A stretch of DNA of 64,000 nucleotides from Streptomyces bikiniensis (GTDB lineage: Bacteria; Actinomycetota; Actinomycetes; Streptomycetales; Streptomycetaceae), in contig JNWL01000031.1 in assembly GCA_000716465.1 (NCBI GenBank), forward strand, positions 12,694-76,693. Reading direction: 5' to 3'. Under the pieces are notes generated by a model that saw only the letters and a list, made by a program, of their open reading frames with translations, searched no databases and was not told where the DNA came from. The first letter of the stretch is position 1; every line of letters begins with the position of its first letter. Below, in pieces: positions 37,419 through 46,746 of the stretch. The translations under genes were made by a program, and so were the position numbers.

Positions 37419-38749
37419 CGACCACGTACTGGCTGGAGCACGCCTGGATCGACCCCGTCGTCGAGCCGGGCGTCGCCCTGGAGGTGGCGGACGGCTGGAT
37501 CGCGGCCGTCCGCACGGGCGTGGAGGCCCCGCCCCCGGGCGCCGAGGTCCTGCGCGGCCTGACGGTTCCGGGCCTGGCCAACGCCCATTCGCACGCCTTC
37601 CACCGCGCCCTGCGCGGCACGGTCCAGGTCGGCTCCGGCACCTTCTGGACCTGGCGCGACACCATGTACAAGGTCGCCCAGCGCCTCACCCCCGACAGCT
37701 ACTTCGCCCTCGCCCGCGCGGTGTACGCGGAGATGGCGCTCGCCGGCATCACCTCCGTCGGCGAGTTCCACTACCTCCACCACGCCCCCGGCGGCGCCCC
37801 GTACGCCGACCCCAACGCCATGGGCGAGGCCCTGATCGCGGCCGCCGCCGAGGCCGGCATCCGCATCACCCTCCTCGACACCGCCTACCTCTCCTCCGGC
37901 TTCGGCGCCCCGCCCGAGCACCACCAGCTGCGCTTCACCGACGGCACGGCCGACGCCTGGGCCGAACGGGCGTCGGCGCTCAAGGAGCGGGACGGCGCAC
38001 GGATCGGGGCGGCGATCCACTCCGTACGGGCCGTCCCGGCGGACCAGCTGGCCGCGGTGGCCGACTGGGCCCGGCGACGGGAGGCACCCCTCCACGTCCA
38101 CCTCTCGGAACAGACGGCCGAGAACGACGCCTGCCTGGCGGCCCACGGCCTCACCCCCACGCAACTCCTCTCCGAACACGGCGTGCTCGGCCCCCGCACG
38201 ACCGGCGTCCACAACACCCACCTCACCCCCGGCGACGTGGCCCTCATCGGCTCGTCCTCCACCGGCACCTGCATGTGCCCGACGACCGAACGCGACCTCG
38301 CGGACGGCATCGGCCCGGCGGTGGACCTCCAGCGCGCCGGCTCCCCCCTCTCCCTGGGCAGCGACAGCCACGCGGTCGTGGACCTCCTCGAAGAGGCGCG
38401 GGCCATGGAGCTCGACGAGCGCCTGCGCACCCACATCCGGGGCCACTGGACGGCGGCCGCGCTGCTCCGCGCGGCGACGGCGGACGGCCACGCGGCCCTC
38501 GGCTGGCAGGAGGCGGGCGAGCTGACGCCGGGCGCCCTCGCCGACTTCACGACGATCGCCCTGGACTCCGTCAGGACAGCGGGACCGGCACCGCGTCTGG
38601 CAGCCGAGACGGCGGTATTCGCAGCGTCGGCAGCGGACGTGCGTCACACGGTCGTGGGCGGCCGCCACGTCGTGCGGGACGGGGTCCACTCGTCCGTACC
38701 GGACGTGCCCCGGGCCCTCGCCGACTCGATCGCCGCCCTGCGCGGCTGA
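37409..38749 (+). CDS. hutF: Formimidoylglutamate deiminase
   Basis: HutF hydrolyses N-formimino-glutamate to N-formylglutamate and ammonia. The 446-residue protein belongs to the metal-dependent amidohydrolase superfamily: [13 protein letters not shown] (first two ligands), [29 protein letters not shown] and [21 protein letters not shown] (final Asp). The [24 protein letters not shown] loop is typical of HutF. GTG 37409 has GGAGGAG 5 bases upstream and overlaps the preceding gene. Its presence shows the five-step route through N-formylglutamate rather than direct HutG cleavage to formamide. Confidence 0.95.
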   Translation: MPLTTTYWLEHAWIDPVVEPGVALEVADGWIAAVRTGVEAPPPGAEVLRGLTVPGLANAHSHAFHRALRGTVQVGSGTFWTWRDTMYKVAQRLTPDSYFALARAVYAEMALAGITSVGEFHYLHHAPGGAPYADPNAMGEALIAAAAEAGIRITLLDTAYLSSGFGAPPEHHQLRFTDGTADAWAERASALKERDGARIGAAIHSVRAVPADQLAAVADWARRREAPLHVHLSEQTAENDACLAAHGLTPTQLLSEHGVLGPRTTGVHNTHLTPGDVALIGSSSTGTCMCPTTERDLADGIGPAVDLQRAGSPLSLGSDSHAVVDLLEEARAMELDERLRTHIRGHWTAAALLRAATADGHAALGWQEAGELTPGALADFTTIALDSVRTAGPAPRLAAETAVFAASAADVRHTVVGGRHVVRDGVHSSVPDVPRALADSIAALRG

Positions 38750-38766
38750 AGGAGACACCCCTCACC

Positions 38767-40050
38767 ATGAACACCGGCCCCGAGACGAGGAACAGCGCGG
38801 CGGCGACCTCCGCCCCCACGAGCGCGAACAGCGCCGTGGCGACGCCCGCCACCGCCATCGTCAACATCGCGAGCCTGGTCACCAACGATCCCTCCCTCGG
38901 ATGGGGGTCCCCCCGCTCGAGCAAGTTCGAGAGCGGGGGAGGAAGTCTTCTGGGGCTGATCCGGGACGCGGCCGTCGTCGTCGAAGGCGACCGCGTCGTC
39001 TGGGTCGGTGAATCCAGCAAAGCACCCGCCACTGACAACCGGGTCGACGCGGGCGGCCGGGCGGTGATCCCCGGCTTCGTGGACTCCCACTCGCACCTGG
39101 TCTTCGCGGGCGACCGCACGGCCGAGTTCAACGCCCGCATGTCCGGGCGGCCGTACGAGGCGGGCGGCATCCGCACCACGGTCGCGGCGACCCGCGCGGC
39201 GAGCGACGAGGCCCTGTCGGCGAACGTCGCCCGCTACCTGCGCGAGGCCCTGGCCCAGGGCACGACCACCTTCGAGACGAAGTCCGGCTACGGCCTGACG
39301 GTCGAGGACGAGGCCCGCGCCCTGCGCATCGCCGCCGAGCACACGGACGAGGTCACGTACCTCGGCGCGCACATCGTCCCCCCGGACTACGCCGACGACC
39401 CGGCGGCCTACGTCGACCTGGTCACCGGCCCGATGCTGGACGCCTGCGCCCCGTACGCCCGCTGGGTGGACGTCTTCTGCGAGAAGGGCGCCTTCGACGG
39501 CGACCAGGCCCGCGCGATCCTCACCGCCGGCAGGGCGAAGGGCCTCCACCCCCGCGTCCACGCCAACCAGCTCTCGTACGGCCCCGGCGTCCGACTGGCG
39601 GTGGAACTGGACGCGGCGAGCGCGGACCACTGCACGCACCTGACGGACGCGGACGTGGACGCCCTGGCCTCGGGCGACACGGTCGCCACCCTCCTCCCGG
39701 GGGCGGAGTTCTCCACCCGCGCCGAGTGGCCGAACGCCCGCCGCCTCCTGGACGCGGGCGTCACGGTCGCCCTCTCCACCGACTGCAACCCGGGCTCCTC
39801 CTTCACCTCCTCCGTCCCCTTCTGCATCGCCCTGGCGGTCCGGGACATGGGCATGACCCCCGACGAGGCGGTGTGGTCCGCCACGGCCGGCGGCGCGGCC
39901 GCCCTCCGCCGCACCGACATCGGCCGCCTCGCCCCCGGCACCCGGGCCGACCTCACCCTCCTGAACGCCCCGTCCCACGTCCACCTGGCCTACCGGCCGG
40001 GGGTGCCGCTGGTGTCGGAGGTGTGGCGGAGGGGCGTGCGGGTGGTCTGA
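38767..40050 (+). CDS. hutI: Imidazolonepropionase, with a repeat-derived insertion
   Basis: HutI opens 4-imidazolone-5-propionate to N-formimino-glutamate. Ligands and substrate residues are visible: [56 protein letters not shown] and [16 protein letters not shown]. The 427-residue protein has an unusual N terminus: a Thr/Ala/Ser-rich tail, then VTNDPSLG followed by about 15 extra residues ([15 protein letters not shown]) before [20 protein letters not shown]. In family members these flanks are nearly contiguous. The insertion is encoded by a GC-rich palindromic repeat (38902-38943) and keeps the frame. ATG 38767 has AAGGAG 12 bases upstream. It is the last gene of the hut operon. Confidence 0.94.
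   Translation: MNTGPETRNSAAATSAPTSANSAVATPATAIVNIASLVTNDPSLGWGSPRSSKFESGGGSLLGLIRDAAVVVEGDRVVWVGESSKAPATDNRVDAGGRAVIPGFVDSHSHLVFAGDRTAEFNARMSGRPYEAGGIRTTVAATRAASDEALSANVARYLREALAQGTTTFETKSGYGLTVEDEARALRIAAEHTDEVTYLGAHIVPPDYADDPAAYVDLVTGPMLDACAPYARWVDVFCEKGAFDGDQARAILTAGRAKGLHPRVHANQLSYGPGVRLAVELDAASADHCTHLTDADVDALASGDTVATLLPGAEFSTRAEWPNARRLLDAGVTVALSTDCNPGSSFTSSVPFCIALAVRDMGMTPDEAVWSATAGGAAALRRTDIGRLAPGTRADLTLLNAPSHVHLAYRPGVPLVSEVWRRGVRVV
38902..38943 (+). repeat. Palindromic Streptomyces repeat inserted within hutI
   Basis: The segment contains CCCCCGCTC (ending 38918) and its complement GAGCGGGGG (38931-38939), with the AGCAAGT-type loop and a second inner TCGA symmetry, preceded by TGGGGGT and followed by AGGA. 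I recall very similar sequences (GGGGGTCCCCCCGCTCGAG...CGAGAGCGGGGGAGG) as a widespread intergenic repeat in Streptomyces genomes. Here it lies in frame inside a coding sequence. Confidence 0.75.
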
Positions 40051-40105
40051 GGCCCGGGGGGAGGAGGACGGGGCCGCGCGGGCCGGCCGGTGGCGTCGGG
40101 GCCCC

Positions 40106-40456
40106 TCAGGCCCGGTGGCCGAGCACGTTGACGACCCGGCCGTCCGGGTCCCGTACGAAGAAGCGCCGGACGCCCCACTCCTCGTCCGTCAGCGGATGCA
40201 CGATCTCCGCGCCCGCCGCCCGCACCGCCGCGTACACCGCGTCCACGTCCTCCACCTCCACGCTCAGGTCGGGGGAGACGGGAGCCGTCGCGTCCGCGCC
40301 CATCAGACTGATCTGGGCGGCGGGCACGGCCGGCGAGGCGAGCGTCGCGATCCAGCCGTGGTCCATGACCTGCTCGAAACCGAGGAGCCCGTAGAAGTCC
40401 CTGTTCTCCTCGGGGGACTCGGTCCGGAGATTGGGGACCGCGCGGCGCACGCTCAT
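40106..40456 (-). CDS. VOC-superfamily (glyoxalase/bleomycin-resistance-like) protein
   Basis: A 116-residue single VOC module: RRAVPNLRTESPEENRDFYGLLGFEQVMDHGWIATLAS, then DLSVEVEDVDAVYAAVRAAGAEIVHPLTDEEWGVRRFFVRDPDGRVVNVLGH. The last strand with DPDGRVVNVLGH has the glutamate of many metal VOC enzymes replaced by Asn/Leu context, so a metal-free binding role is possible. ATG 40456 has GAGGAG upstream. No function beyond the fold is claimed. Confidence 0.82.
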   Translation of the reverse strand: MSVRRAVPNLRTESPEENRDFYGLLGFEQVMDHGWIATLASPAVPAAQISLMGADATAPVSPDLSVEVEDVDAVYAAVRAAGAEIVHPLTDEEWGVRRFFVRDPDGRVVNVLGHRA

Positions 40457-40515
40457 CGGGCACTCCTCGGCACGGGAAACGGCGTTCAGCGACGTTCATC
40501 GCCGTTCAGTGGCGT

Positions 40516-40869
40516 TCAGCGGAACTCGTGTACCACCTCGATCTCCCCCACGATATGCGCGTTGAACTCCTCCAGCTCCTCCGCCGGCACCCACAGTTCG
40601 AGGATCGTCCGCCCGCCCGCCTGCTGGACCGGGTACCTGCGCAGGAACTCCGCGTCGACCTCGAAGCGGGTGACGAATCCGGCACCGCTGTGCTTGACGT
40701 TCCAGTCGCGGGCGATCCGGATCGCGTACTCCTCGTTCAACACCGGGTAGAAGATCGGCTGCTCCGGAAGCCGCGGCGGCCAGGCGCGCCACCCCGACTC
40801 CCGGACGAGGTCCAGCTCCACGGGGCCCGTGGGGCGCCAGAGGGTGGTCGTCGGGCGGTGGGTGGTCAT
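40516..40869 (-). CDS. Conserved small hypothetical protein
   Basis: A 117-residue protein, MTTHRPTTTLWRPTGPVELDLVRESGWRAWPPRLPEQPIFYPVLNEEYAIRIARDWNVKHSG, ending in VPAEELEEFNAHIVGEIEVVHEF. I recall the same small family in many actinobacteria, often labelled ADP-ribosylation/crystallin J1, although nothing here supports ADP-ribosyl chemistry. ATG 40869 has GAAGAAGG upstream; a TTG 33 bases earlier is possible. It is transcribed toward the VOC gene, 59 bp away, and the two may form a pair. Confidence 0.72.
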   Translation of the reverse strand: MTTHRPTTTLWRPTGPVELDLVRESGWRAWPPRLPEQPIFYPVLNEEYAIRIARDWNVKHSGAGFVTRFEVDAEFLRRYPVQQAGGRTILELWVPAEELEEFNAHIVGEIEVVHEFR

Positions 40870-41103
40870 GGCGTCGCCTTCTTCCGGGAAAGGGGTGGCC
40901 AACGGTAGGGGAGCGCTCGTACCGCGGCCACGGGGTTTCCGGAGCGGGCGGGTGGAAGTGCGGCTCGTGGCAAGGGACTTCGCCGTGTCCCCACCTTCAC
41001 GGGTTGGTCACGGAAAGACCGAGTATCCCTGTCTCCGAGCGTTGCGGACCGGTACCGTCCTGTCCTGGCAGTGCCCAGGGGGTTGGACCGGGGGGTCGGC
41101 AGG

Positions 41104-42195
41104 GTGAGTGCTTTTCGTGTGCGGATCGTGCGGCCGGGGGAGCTGAGCGAGCGCGAGGTCGAGGCGTGGCGGGACTTGCGGGTCAAGTCCGGTGCGCCCG
41201 CGAACCCCTTCATGGAGCCGGAGTTCACCCTCGCCGTGGCCGAGGTGCGGCCCCGGTCGCGGGCCGCCGTGTGGTGGGAGGGGGACGAGCCGGTCGGCTT
41301 CTTCCCCTTCGAGAAGGGGCCGCTGGGGCAGGGCCGGGCCATCGGCTTCGGCGTCTCCGACAGCCAGGGCGCCGTTCTCCGTCCCGGGCTGCGGCCGGAC
41401 GCGCGGGCGGTGCTCCGCGCCTGCGGGATCGCGACGTGGGAGTTCGACAACCTGGAGGATGGACAGCCCGTCTTCGCGGGCGCCGCCGCCGAGTCCTTCG
41501 CCTCCCCCGTCATCGACGTCGGCGAGGGGTACGCCGCCTACGAGGCGCTGCTGCGCGTCCGGTCCCCCAAGTTCCTCAGGACCACCCTCGCCAAGGAACG
41601 CCGGCTCGCCCGCCGCGCCGACGGCGAGGTCCGGTTCGTCTTCGACGAGCGCGACCCGGCGGCCCTGCGCACCCTCATGGAGTGGAAGTCCGCCCAGTAC
41701 CGCAGGACCGGCCGCGGCGACCGCTTCGCCCAGGAGTGGATCAGCACCCTCGTCCGCCGCCTCCACGAGCGGAGCGCGCCCGGCTGCTCCGGCGTGCTGT
41801 CCGTGCTGTACGTGGGGGAGCGGCCGATCGCCGCGCACTTCGGGCTGCGCTCCGCGACCGTGCTGTCCTGCTGGTTCCCCGCGTACGACCCCGAGTTCGC
41901 GACGTACTCGCCCGGCCTCGTGCTGCACCTGCGGATGGCCGAGGCGGCGGTGGGAGCCGGGATCGGGATGCTGGACCTGGGGCGCGGCGACGCCGAGTAC
42001 AAGGACGCGCTGAAGACCGGGGAGCTGACGGTCGGCGAGGGGGCCGTCTTCGTCCCCGGTGCCCGGGCCGCCCTGCACTGGCTGGGGCGCGAACCCGCCC
42101 GCCGCGCCCACGGCTTCGTCCGCGACCGGCCCGCCCTCGCGGCCCGGGCCCGAGCCGCGCTCAACGGCGTCGCCCGGCTGCGGGGCCACCGATAG
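41104..42195 (+). CDS. CelD/BcsL-type GNAT acyltransferase
   Basis: A 363-residue protein with the Acetyltransf_6 (CelD/BcsL) layout, a double GNAT fold often found in polysaccharide clusters: MEPEFTLAVAEVRPRSRAAVWWEGDEPVGFFPFEKG, VRSPKFLRTTLAKERRLARR, LMEWKSAQYRRTGRGDRF and the acetyl-CoA-binding half with AHFGLRSATVLSCWFPAYDPEFATYSPGLVLHLRMAEAAVGAGIGMLDLGRGDAEYKD. The WFPAYDPEFATYSPG block is characteristic. It probably acylates a sugar or lipid-linked precursor in the cytoplasm. It opens the plus-strand glycan genes. GTG 41104 follows GCAGGG. Confidence 0.85.
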   Translation: MSAFRVRIVRPGELSEREVEAWRDLRVKSGAPANPFMEPEFTLAVAEVRPRSRAAVWWEGDEPVGFFPFEKGPLGQGRAIGFGVSDSQGAVLRPGLRPDARAVLRACGIATWEFDNLEDGQPVFAGAAAESFASPVIDVGEGYAAYEALLRVRSPKFLRTTLAKERRLARRADGEVRFVFDERDPAALRTLMEWKSAQYRRTGRGDRFAQEWISTLVRRLHERSAPGCSGVLSVLYVGERPIAAHFGLRSATVLSCWFPAYDPEFATYSPGLVLHLRMAEAAVGAGIGMLDLGRGDAEYKDALKTGELTVGEGAVFVPGARAALHWLGREPARRAHGFVRDRPALAARARAALNGVARLRGHR

Positions 42196-42275
42196 CCGCG
42201 GCGGGCGGTGACGGGGCCGCCGGAGGGGCCGATGGAGGAGCCCCGTGTGCCGCGGCGCACGGCCCCTTCAGACCC

Positions 42276-42429
42276 GGCCCTCCCGAACCAGCCCTCCCGA
42301 ACCAGCCCTTCCGGCCCGACCCTCCCGAACCGCTCCTTCCGGCCCGACCCTCCCGAACCAGCCCTTCCGAACCGCTCCTTCCGGCGCGACCCTCCCGAAC
42401 CGCTCCTTCCGGCCCGGCCCTTCCGAACC
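42276..42429. repeat. Eleven-unit 14-bp tandem array upstream of the GT2 gene
   Basis: From 42276 to 42429 the DNA divides exactly into eleven 14-bp units of two alternating kinds: GACCCTCCCGAACC and GCTCCTTCCGGCCC, with intermediates such as AGCCCTTCCGAACC. Units 4, 6 and 9 are identical, as are 5 and 10. It fills half of the 327-bp gap between the GNAT stop and the likely GT2 start. The GT2 frame is open through it; if translated it would give a Pro/Arg/Ser-rich repeat. Confidence 0.93.
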
Positions 42430-42522
42430 GTGAGGCCTGGCCCGGGTGGGGTCCCTCCGTTCCGTCCCGGCCCGTCGCCCCGCGTCCCCGCGCCCGTCTC
42501 CGCATCTCCCTGGGGAGCCCCG

Positions 42523-43878
42523 TTGAACAGCCGCCCGCCCCGCCCCCTCTCCGTCGCCGAGCTCGACCTCGCCGCGCCCGACGGGCCCGTCCTGTCGTTC
42601 CGGCCCGCACCCGGCGGCCCGGAGGTCGGGGCCGGTGACGTCTACGCGCTCGTACGGCTCCGGGGGCGGCCCGCCGCCACCGTCGTCGGGACCGTCCCGG
42701 ACGGCGAGGACCCCGCCGGCGTGCTCGCCGCCCTCGCCCGGGAACGGCTCGCCCGGCCCGCGCCCCTCTCCGACGCGGAACGGCTCGCGGAAGCCCGGGG
42801 GGAAGCCGACACCGGGGCCCGGGGGGAGGACGACGCCGGGGCCCCGGGGGAAGCCGATGTTCGGGCCCGGGGGAAAACCGGTGCGGCCGCCCCGCCCCGC
42901 ACCTCCGTCGTCGTCGCCACCCGGGAGCGTCCCGAGCAGCTCGCCCGTGCCCTCGACTCGCTCCTCGCCCAGGACCACCCCGACTTCGAGGTCGTCGTCG
43001 TCGACAACGCGCCCCGGACCGCGGACACCCGGGACCTGGTCGCCCGGAAGTACGCCGACCGCGTCCGGTACGTCCGCGAGGACGTCCCCGGTCTCGCCGC
43101 CGCCCACAACGCCGGGGTCGCCGCCGTCCGGAGCGAGGTGATCGCCTTCACCGATGACGACGTCGTCGCCGACCCGCACTGGCTCACCGCCCTCGCCGGG
43201 CCCTTCGCCGCCGACCCCGGTCTCGGCTGCGTCACCGGCCTGATCCTGCCCGCCCGGCTCGCCACCCCCGCCCAGGTCCTCCTCGAATCGCACGGCGGCT
43301 TCGCCAAGGGCTTCGCCCCGCGCCTGTACGATCCGGCCCGGCCGCCCGCCGACGAACCGCTCTTCCCGTTCACCGCCGGCAGCTTCGGTTCCGGCGCCAA
43401 CATGGCCTTCCGCGCCGAGGCCCTGCGCCGGGCCGGCGGCTTCGACCCCGCCACCGGCACCGGGACCGCCGCGAAGGGCGGCGACGACCTGTACGCCTTC
43501 GTCGCCGTCCTCTCCGCCGGGCACAGGCTCCGCTACACCCCCGACGCCCTCGTCTGGCACCACCACCGCGAGACCTGGCAGGACCTGCGGAACCAGGCGT
43601 ACGGCTACGGCGCAGGCCTCACCGCCTATCTCACCGCCACGTTGATCCGCCGCCCCGCCCTGCTGCCCGCGCTCCTCGCCCGGGTGCCGTGCGGCCTCGC
43701 TCACGCCCGGGCCGTGACGGCCGAGCGCGGCACGGCCCACGGCGACGGCGTCCCCGGCGAGCACGGCACCCGGCACCACCCCTGGCCCGCGTCCCTCTCC
43801 CGCCTCGAACGCCGCGGCATGCTCTACGGCCCCGTCGGCTACCTCAAGGCGCGTCTCTCCACGGGAGCCCCCCGATGA
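42523..43878 (+). CDS. Family 2 glycosyltransferase with N-terminal extension
   Basis: The GT-A domain is clear: TSVVVATRERPEQLARALDSLLAQDHPDFEVVVVDNAP, the nucleotide-binding DDD in IAFTDDDVVADPHWL, and the acceptor region ANMAFRAEALRRAGGFDPATGTGTAAKGGDDLYAF with the ED-like acidic pair, then the C-terminal VWHHHRETWQDLRNQAYGYG. About 110 residues of unrecognised sequence precede it, including an acidic Gly-rich linker. I chose TTG 42523 (GGGGA upstream, after the 14-bp array); an in-frame GTG at 42208 would add 105 repeat-derived residues. The stop overlaps the deacetylase start (ATGA). It probably transfers a sugar to a glycan or lipid carrier. Confidence 0.88.
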   Translation: MNSRPPRPLSVAELDLAAPDGPVLSFRPAPGGPEVGAGDVYALVRLRGRPAATVVGTVPDGEDPAGVLAALARERLARPAPLSDAERLAEARGEADTGARGEDDAGAPGEADVRARGKTGAAAPPRTSVVVATRERPEQLARALDSLLAQDHPDFEVVVVDNAPRTADTRDLVARKYADRVRYVREDVPGLAAAHNAGVAAVRSEVIAFTDDDVVADPHWLTALAGPFAADPGLGCVTGLILPARLATPAQVLLESHGGFAKGFAPRLYDPARPPADEPLFPFTAGSFGSGANMAFRAEALRRAGGFDPATGTGTAAKGGDDLYAFVAVLSAGHRLRYTPDALVWHHHRETWQDLRNQAYGYGAGLTAYLTATLIRRPALLPALLARVPCGLAHARAVTAERGTAHGDGVPGEHGTRHHPWPASLSRLERRGMLYGPVGYLKARLSTGAPR

Positions 43879-44684
43879 ACGGCGCCCCTGCGCACACCCG
43901 CATACCGGTCCTCCTCTACCACCCGGTGATGGACGATCCCCCGTCCTGGATCGCGGAATTCACCGTCACTCCACGGCAGTTCGCCTCCCACCTCGACGTG
44001 ATCACCGGCAGCGGCCGCACCCCGCTGACCGTCGGCACCCTCGTCGAACACCTCACCGCCGGCACCCCGCTGCCGCCCCGGCCCGTCGTCCTCACCTTCG
44101 ACGACGGCTTCGCCGACCTGGTCGGGCCGACCGCCGAGGCGCTCGCCTCGCGCGGCCTCCCGGCCACCGCGTACCTGACCACCGGCGCCATCACCCCCGG
44201 CCGGCCCTGCCTGCTGCCGCCCGCGCCGATGATGACCCTCTCCCAGGTCCCGCGCCTGGAGCAGTACGGGATGGAGGTCGGCGCCCACACCGTCACCCAC
44301 CCGCAGCTCGACACCCTCGCGCCGAACGTCCTGCGCCGCGAACTGCGCGAGGCGAAGACGGCCCTCGAGGACGTCCTCGGGCACGAGGTGATCCACCTCG
44401 CCTACCCGCACGGCTACAACAGTCCGGCCGTCCGGCGGGCCGCGAAGGCCGCCGGCTACGCCTCCGCCGTCGCCGTCCGGCACGCGCTCAGCTCCCGGAC
44501 CGACGAACTCTTCCGGCTCGCCCGGCTCATCGTCCGGCGCGGCCACACCACCGCCGACGTCGAGGCGTGGATGGAGGGCACGGGCGCCCGCTCCGCCCCC
44601 TACCCCGACTCGCTGCCCACCGTCGGCTGGCGCCTCTACCGCAGGGGCAGGGCGCTGTTGAAGGGGCCCGGGTTCGCCGGCTGA
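43875..44684 (+). CDS. Polysaccharide deacetylase (NodB domain)
   Basis: A 269-residue carbohydrate esterase family 4 enzyme. IPVLLYHPV opens the domain, TFDDGF (Asp76, Asp77) supplies the base and a metal ligand, HTVTHPQL (His138, His142) the other zinc ligands, and LAYPHGYNSPAVRRAAKAAGYASAVAV the substrate groove. No signal peptide is seen, which is unusual for an enzyme acting on exported glycan; it may act on lipid-linked sugars inside or be exported otherwise. It overlaps the GT2 gene by 4 bp, so N-deacetylation of an N-acetylated sugar in the same product is likely. Confidence 0.92.
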   Translation: MNGAPAHTRIPVLLYHPVMDDPPSWIAEFTVTPRQFASHLDVITGSGRTPLTVGTLVEHLTAGTPLPPRPVVLTFDDGFADLVGPTAEALASRGLPATAYLTTGAITPGRPCLLPPAPMMTLSQVPRLEQYGMEVGAHTVTHPQLDTLAPNVLRRELREAKTALEDVLGHEVIHLAYPHGYNSPAVRRAAKAAGYASAVAVRHALSSRTDELFRLARLIVRRGHTTADVEAWMEGTGARSAPYPDSLPTVGWRLYRRGRALLKGPGFAG

Positions 44685-44817
44685 CCGGCGGCGGGAGCCG
44701 ACGGGGCGGGGTGGACCCGGCCGGACAAAGCCCGTTCACGAGACGGGAGTTGCATACCAGGGCAGAATCGAGATGCGTTCCCTCGCCTCGCCCGGGGGAC
44801 AGTGGGGGGAAGACGTC

Positions 44818-46746
44818 GTGCGACAGCACCACCAAGAGCCGGCACCGGTGGGCGAGGAGGCCGTGCCCGCGCGTCCCGGCGCCCCCGAGCGGAAGGACGG
44901 CGGCCGTCCGGAGACGTCCGCGCCGCACCCGCGCCGTGCCCCCGTCCCCGCCCTCTCCCGGCTGCTCCCCGCCCTCCTGGTGCTCGGCCTCGGGTCGTGG
45001 GGGCTCTCGCTGCCCTTGACCGACTTCCGCTCCATGGACGACTACGGACTCCTCGACCGGCTGCCCGTCACCTTCTACGCCTCCCTCGTCATCCTCACCG
45101 CGGGCTTCCTGGTGGCGCTGCGCCGCGCCGGGACCTCACCCGGCTGGCCGCTCGTCTACTGCGTCGGGCTCCTCGTCGCCCTCAAAGCGGCGCCCGCCGT
45201 CCTCTACGACTCGGTGCGCTACCCGTGGGCGTCCAAGCACGACGCCGTCGTCGACACCATCCTCGGCGCCGGTGAACTCCGCCCGCACGCGGCCCTGTCC
45301 GGCAACATGTCCGCCTACGATCAGTGGCCCGGCTTCTTCACCCTCAACGCGGCCCTCGTCCGCGCCTTCGGCGTCGAGTCCACCGCCGTCTACCTCAACT
45401 GGGCGCCCATCGTCCTCGGCCTGATCCTCCTGCCGGTGCTCGTGCTCCTCTACCGCACCTTCACCGAGGACTGGCGGCTCGTCTGGACCGCCGTCTGGAT
45501 CTTCCAGCTCGCCAACTGGGTCGGACAGGACTACCTCGCCCCGCAGGGCCTCGCCTACGTCCTCCATCTGACCGTACTCGCCGTCGTGCTGCGCCACTTC
45601 GTCCGGCCGGGCTCCGCCGGACGGCTCCGCGACCGCGCCGCGCTCGATCCGGCAGCCGCCGCCGTGCCGCCGTCCACGACCACCCGGCAACGGGCCGTCG
45701 GGGTGCTGATCCTGTCCCCGCTGATCCTCGCGGTCAACGCGGTCCACCAGCTCACCCCGGTCATGCTCTGCGTCGTCCTGGCGGCCCTGTGCCTCACCCG
45801 GCGCTACCGCAACCTCGGCCTCCTCGCCGTCACCGGGCTGATCATGCTGGCCTGGAACCTCACCATGGGCCGCCCGCTCTTCCTGGAGACCCTCGGCACC
45901 CTCAAGGACTCCCTCGGCCGACTCACCCAGAACTCCCGTGCCGGCTACACCGGCCAGCTCACCGGCCCCGGTCCCGAACTCGCCGGCAGGGCCGGCATCG
46001 CCATGGCCCTCGCCGTCGTCCTCTTCGCCGGCATCGCCGTCCTCGCCCGCCGCCGCCTCACCCGCGGCGCCCTGCCGCTGCTGCTCGCCTCGGCCGCCCC
46101 CCTGCCGCTCTTCGCCGTCAACGACTACGGCGGCGAGATGCTCTTCCGCGTCTACCTCTTCGGGCTGCCCGGCGCGGCGTTCTTCGCCGCCGCCGCACTC
46201 GTCCCCGCCGCCGGCGGCGCCCGCCGCAGCCGCGCCGCCGTCACCCGCCGCCGGGTCACCGCCGTCGCCCTTCCGGCCGCCCTCCTCGCCCTGACCGCCG
46301 GCTTCCTCCCCGCGTACTACGGCAAGGACGCCATGTACTACACCCCGCCCGCCGAGACCGACCTGGTCGTCCGCGCCATCGACGGGATGCCGGCGGGCGG
46401 GCTGCTCCTCGCCACCTCCGGCTCCTTTCCGCAGGCCCTGCACCGCTACGACGACGTCGAGCACTGGTGGTTCTGCGAGCAGGACCCCGCCGAGAACAAG
46501 AGGATGCTCGCCGACCCGGCCCGGTACCTCGCCGACCGCATCCCGCGCGGCGTCACCGCCCAGGTCGTCCTCACCCGCACCCAGGACATCTACACCTCGG
46601 GGGAGGGCCTGCTCCCGGCCGGCGGCTTCACCGTCCTGCGTGACCGGCTCAAGGCCTCCCCGCTGTTCAGGACCGTCGAGGAACACCCGTACGGGATCGT
46701 CCTCGTCCACACCCCGCCGACCACCACCCCGGGCGGTGCCCCGTGA
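44818..46746 (+). CDS. Polytopic GT-C-like membrane protein
   Basis: A 642-residue membrane protein with a hydrophilic N terminus and about 11-12 helices. An early loop after the first helix (LTDFRSMDDYGLLDRLP) and the second with SGNMSAYDQWPGFFTLNAALVRAFGVES resemble the acceptor and donor loops of GT-C transferases that use polyprenyl-phosphate sugars, as do WVGQDYLAPQGLAYVLHLTVLAVVL and the extracellular C-terminal domain (DDVEHWWFCEQDPAENKRMLADPARYLADR). A family name cannot be given with certainty. GTG 44818 (GGGGGA upstream) is preferred; ATG 44773 is in frame. Its stop overlaps the next start (GTGA). Confidence 0.78.
   Translation: MRQHHQEPAPVGEEAVPARPGAPERKDGGRPETSAPHPRRAPVPALSRLLPALLVLGLGSWGLSLPLTDFRSMDDYGLLDRLPVTFYASLVILTAGFLVALRRAGTSPGWPLVYCVGLLVALKAAPAVLYDSVRYPWASKHDAVVDTILGAGELRPHAALSGNMSAYDQWPGFFTLNAALVRAFGVESTAVYLNWAPIVLGLILLPVLVLLYRTFTEDWRLVWTAVWIFQLANWVGQDYLAPQGLAYVLHLTVLAVVLRHFVRPGSAGRLRDRAALDPAAAAVPPSTTTRQRAVGVLILSPLILAVNAVHQLTPVMLCVVLAALCLTRRYRNLGLLAVTGLIMLAWNLTMGRPLFLETLGTLKDSLGRLTQNSRAGYTGQLTGPGPELAGRAGIAMALAVVLFAGIAVLARRRLTRGALPLLLASAAPLPLFAVNDYGGEMLFRVYLFGLPGAAFFAAAALVPAAGGARRSRAAVTRRRVTAVALPAALLALTAGFLPAYYGKDAMYYTPPAETDLVVRAIDGMPAGGLLLATSGSFPQALHRYDDVEHWWFCEQDPAENKRMLADPARYLADRIPRGVTAQVVLTRTQDIYTSGEGLLPAGGFTVLRDRLKASPLFRTVEEHPYGIVLVHTPPTTTPGGAP

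Noticed and set aside
40516..40869. ADP-ribosylation/crystallin J1 function for the small protein
   Set aside because: The label exists for similar proteins, but no Asp/Glu metal-site motif of ADP-ribosylglycohydrolases is present and the length is far too short.
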